9,370 nucleotides of DNA from Halieaceae bacterium (GTDB lineage: Bacteria > Pseudomonadota > Gammaproteobacteria > Pseudomonadales > Halieaceae), in NCBI GenBank assembly GCA_011523115.1, contig WTHO01000077.1, positions 1 through 9,370 of the forward strand, given 5' to 3'. This document shows, piece by piece, positions 8,918 to 9,370 of this stretch. Each line of letters begins with the position of its first letter. Positions within the stretch are counted from its first letter, which is position 1. The notes below the pieces were generated by a model. The model ran no database searches, was not told the origin of the DNA, and saw only the letters and a program-made list of their open reading frames with translations. The translations under genes were made by a program, and so were the position numbers.

Positions 8918-9008
8918 TCAATACTCCCAGTGATCGCCCCCTTTTTAGCAGAAGCCCTTTTCAGGGTGTCTGCAGGCGTCACAGTGGTGCAAGCACCACA
9001 AACAGAGG
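8918..9008 (-). promoter_or_regulatory. Leader of tRNA-fMet with two hairpins
   Basis: Between the predicted transcription start (about 9008) and the mature tRNA lie about 90 nt. Two stems are visible. The first has 7-bp arms, GTGGTGC at 8984-8990 and GCACCAC at 8993-8999. The second has an outer 5-bp stem (8948-8952 with 8969-8973) and an inner 4-bp stem (8955-8958 with 8963-8966) closed by a GAAA tetraloop on the minus strand. They probably belong to the 5' precursor removed by RNase P, though a regulatory role is possible. I see no coding potential here. Confidence 0.5.
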
Positions 9009-9014
9009 CGGCGG

Positions 9015-9043
9015 AGTATAGGAACGGAGGCCACTGCCGTCAA
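9015..9043 (-). promoter_or_regulatory. Sigma70-type promoter of the operon
   Basis: On the minus strand TTGACG (complement of 9038-9043) is followed after exactly 17 bases by TATACT (complement of 9015-9020). Both differ from the consensus at one position each. Transcription should start near 9008. The bases between -10 and start, CCGCCGCC, form a GC-rich discriminator like those of stable-RNA promoters under stringent (ppGpp/DksA) control. There is no A/T-rich UP-like element immediately upstream. Position relative to the tRNA and the match to consensus are seen; stringent control is inferred. Confidence 0.85.
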
Positions 9044-9133
9044 CCCGCAAAAGCCGGCGACTCGTGCGGTGGTCTCGCTACGGGGTATTGCGGCGATTGG
9101 CAAACTGACGCCTCAGGGGCAAAGTTGACGGCA
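9035..9133. repeat. 10-bp inverted repeat in the divergent intergenic region
   Basis: TGCCGTCAAC at 9035-9044 and its exact reverse complement GTTGACGGCA at 9124-9133 are 79 bp apart. The left copy contains the -35 element of the operon promoter. The right copy presents TTGACG on the plus strand, facing the divergent gene at 9195, but without a clear -10 at normal spacing. They may be paired -35 regions, operator half-sites or coincidence. Confidence 0.5.
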
Positions 9134-9194
9134 CCACATGATATCTGCGCATCAACGGCGTAACCTTCAACAATGGGACTGTCGGAGGACGTCG

Positions 9195-9370
9195 ATGATC
9201 AAACTAGGGGGTGTTGCTGCAGCTGCAGGGATCCTGTCTCGCCTCAAAGTCACCACAGCGGACGAGGTCGCGACGGACCTCAGGCACCGCGACGAGGGGC
9301 TGGCGCAACAGGTTCTGGACGAGATGCTGCCGTTTGAGCGCTTGGCGCAAGCAGACAGCCGCAGCCTGCA
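9195..9370 (+). CDS. Unrecognised protein, N-terminal part (runs off the window)
   Basis: An open frame starts with ATG at 9195 and stays open for 58 codons to the window edge. GGAGG at 9184-9188 gives a well-placed ribosome-binding site six bases before it. An earlier in-frame ATG at 9138 lacks such a site. The product begins MIKLGGVAAAAGILSRLKV, a short Ala/Gly-rich stretch too interrupted by charge to be a sure signal peptide, and continues with a hydrophilic, probably helical segment rich in Asp, Glu, Arg and Gln. I do not recognise the family and assign no function. It is divergent from the tRNA-rimP operon, with 277 bp between its ATG and the tRNA gene. Confidence 0.6.
   Translation, partial: MIKLGGVAAAAGILSRLKVTTADEVATDLRHRDEGLAQQVLDEMLPFERLAQADSRSL

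Noticed and set aside
9125..9153. Plus-strand sigma70 promoter for the divergent gene using TTGACG at 9125-9130
   Set aside because: At spacings of 16 to 18 bases the candidate -10 sequences (gcgcat, cgcatc, gcatca) are poor. I kept only the inverted-repeat observation.
8930..9163. Plus-strand open frame of 77 codons in the divergent intergenic region
   Set aside because: It starts at a GTG without a ribosome-binding site, runs through the operon promoter and leader hairpins, and its translation has no recognisable pattern.

Overview
The window is a housekeeping stretch of a gammaproteobacterial chromosome. Almost all of it is one minus-strand operon in the same order as the Escherichia coli metY-rimP-nusA-infB-rbfA-truB-rpsO-pnp cluster. 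The proteins read like gammaproteobacterial orthologues: NusA has two C-terminal acidic repeats, S15 is exactly 89 aa, and the initiator tRNA differs from the E. coli one at only three positions by my reading. Base composition is moderately GC-rich. A free-living, perhaps marine, gammaproteobacterium would fit, but I cannot name a genus from sequence alone.

Layout, read in the direction of transcription (right to left). A strong sigma70-type promoter (TTGACG, 17 bp, TATACT; 9015-9043) with a GC-rich discriminator drives a leader of about 90 nt that carries two hairpins. The leader is followed by the initiator tRNA-fMet gene (8841-8917) and a rho-independent terminator (8780-8801). Read-through then gives rimP, nusA, infB, rbfA, truB, rpsO and pnp. 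The operon ends in a perfect hairpin with A and T tracts on either side (73-104), which should work in both directions. Gaps are 61 nt (rimP-nusA), 52 nt (nusA-infB), 11 nt (infB-rbfA), 2 nt (rbfA-truB), 83 nt (truB-rpsO) and 52 nt (rpsO-pnp).

The genes cover initiation of protein synthesis, ribosome assembly and RNA turnover: initiator tRNA, IF2, 30S maturation factors RimP and RbfA, ribosomal protein S15, transcription elongation factor NusA, tRNA pseudouridine-55 synthase TruB, and the exoribonuclease PNPase. Co-transcription from a promoter that looks growth-rate controlled would tie them to demand for translation.

At the right edge a divergent plus-strand gene begins at 9195 behind a good Shine-Dalgarno sequence and runs off the window; I do not recognise its product. 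At the left edge only about 70 bases lie beyond the operon terminator, perhaps the tail of a convergent gene.

I see no previously undescribed system, mobile element or CRISPR array. The points worth a second look are small: a U1-U72 mismatch in the initiator tRNA, competing stems in the rpsO leader, a short rpsO-pnp spacer, a G9 homopolymer in infB, and inverted -35-like sequences in the divergent intergenic region.
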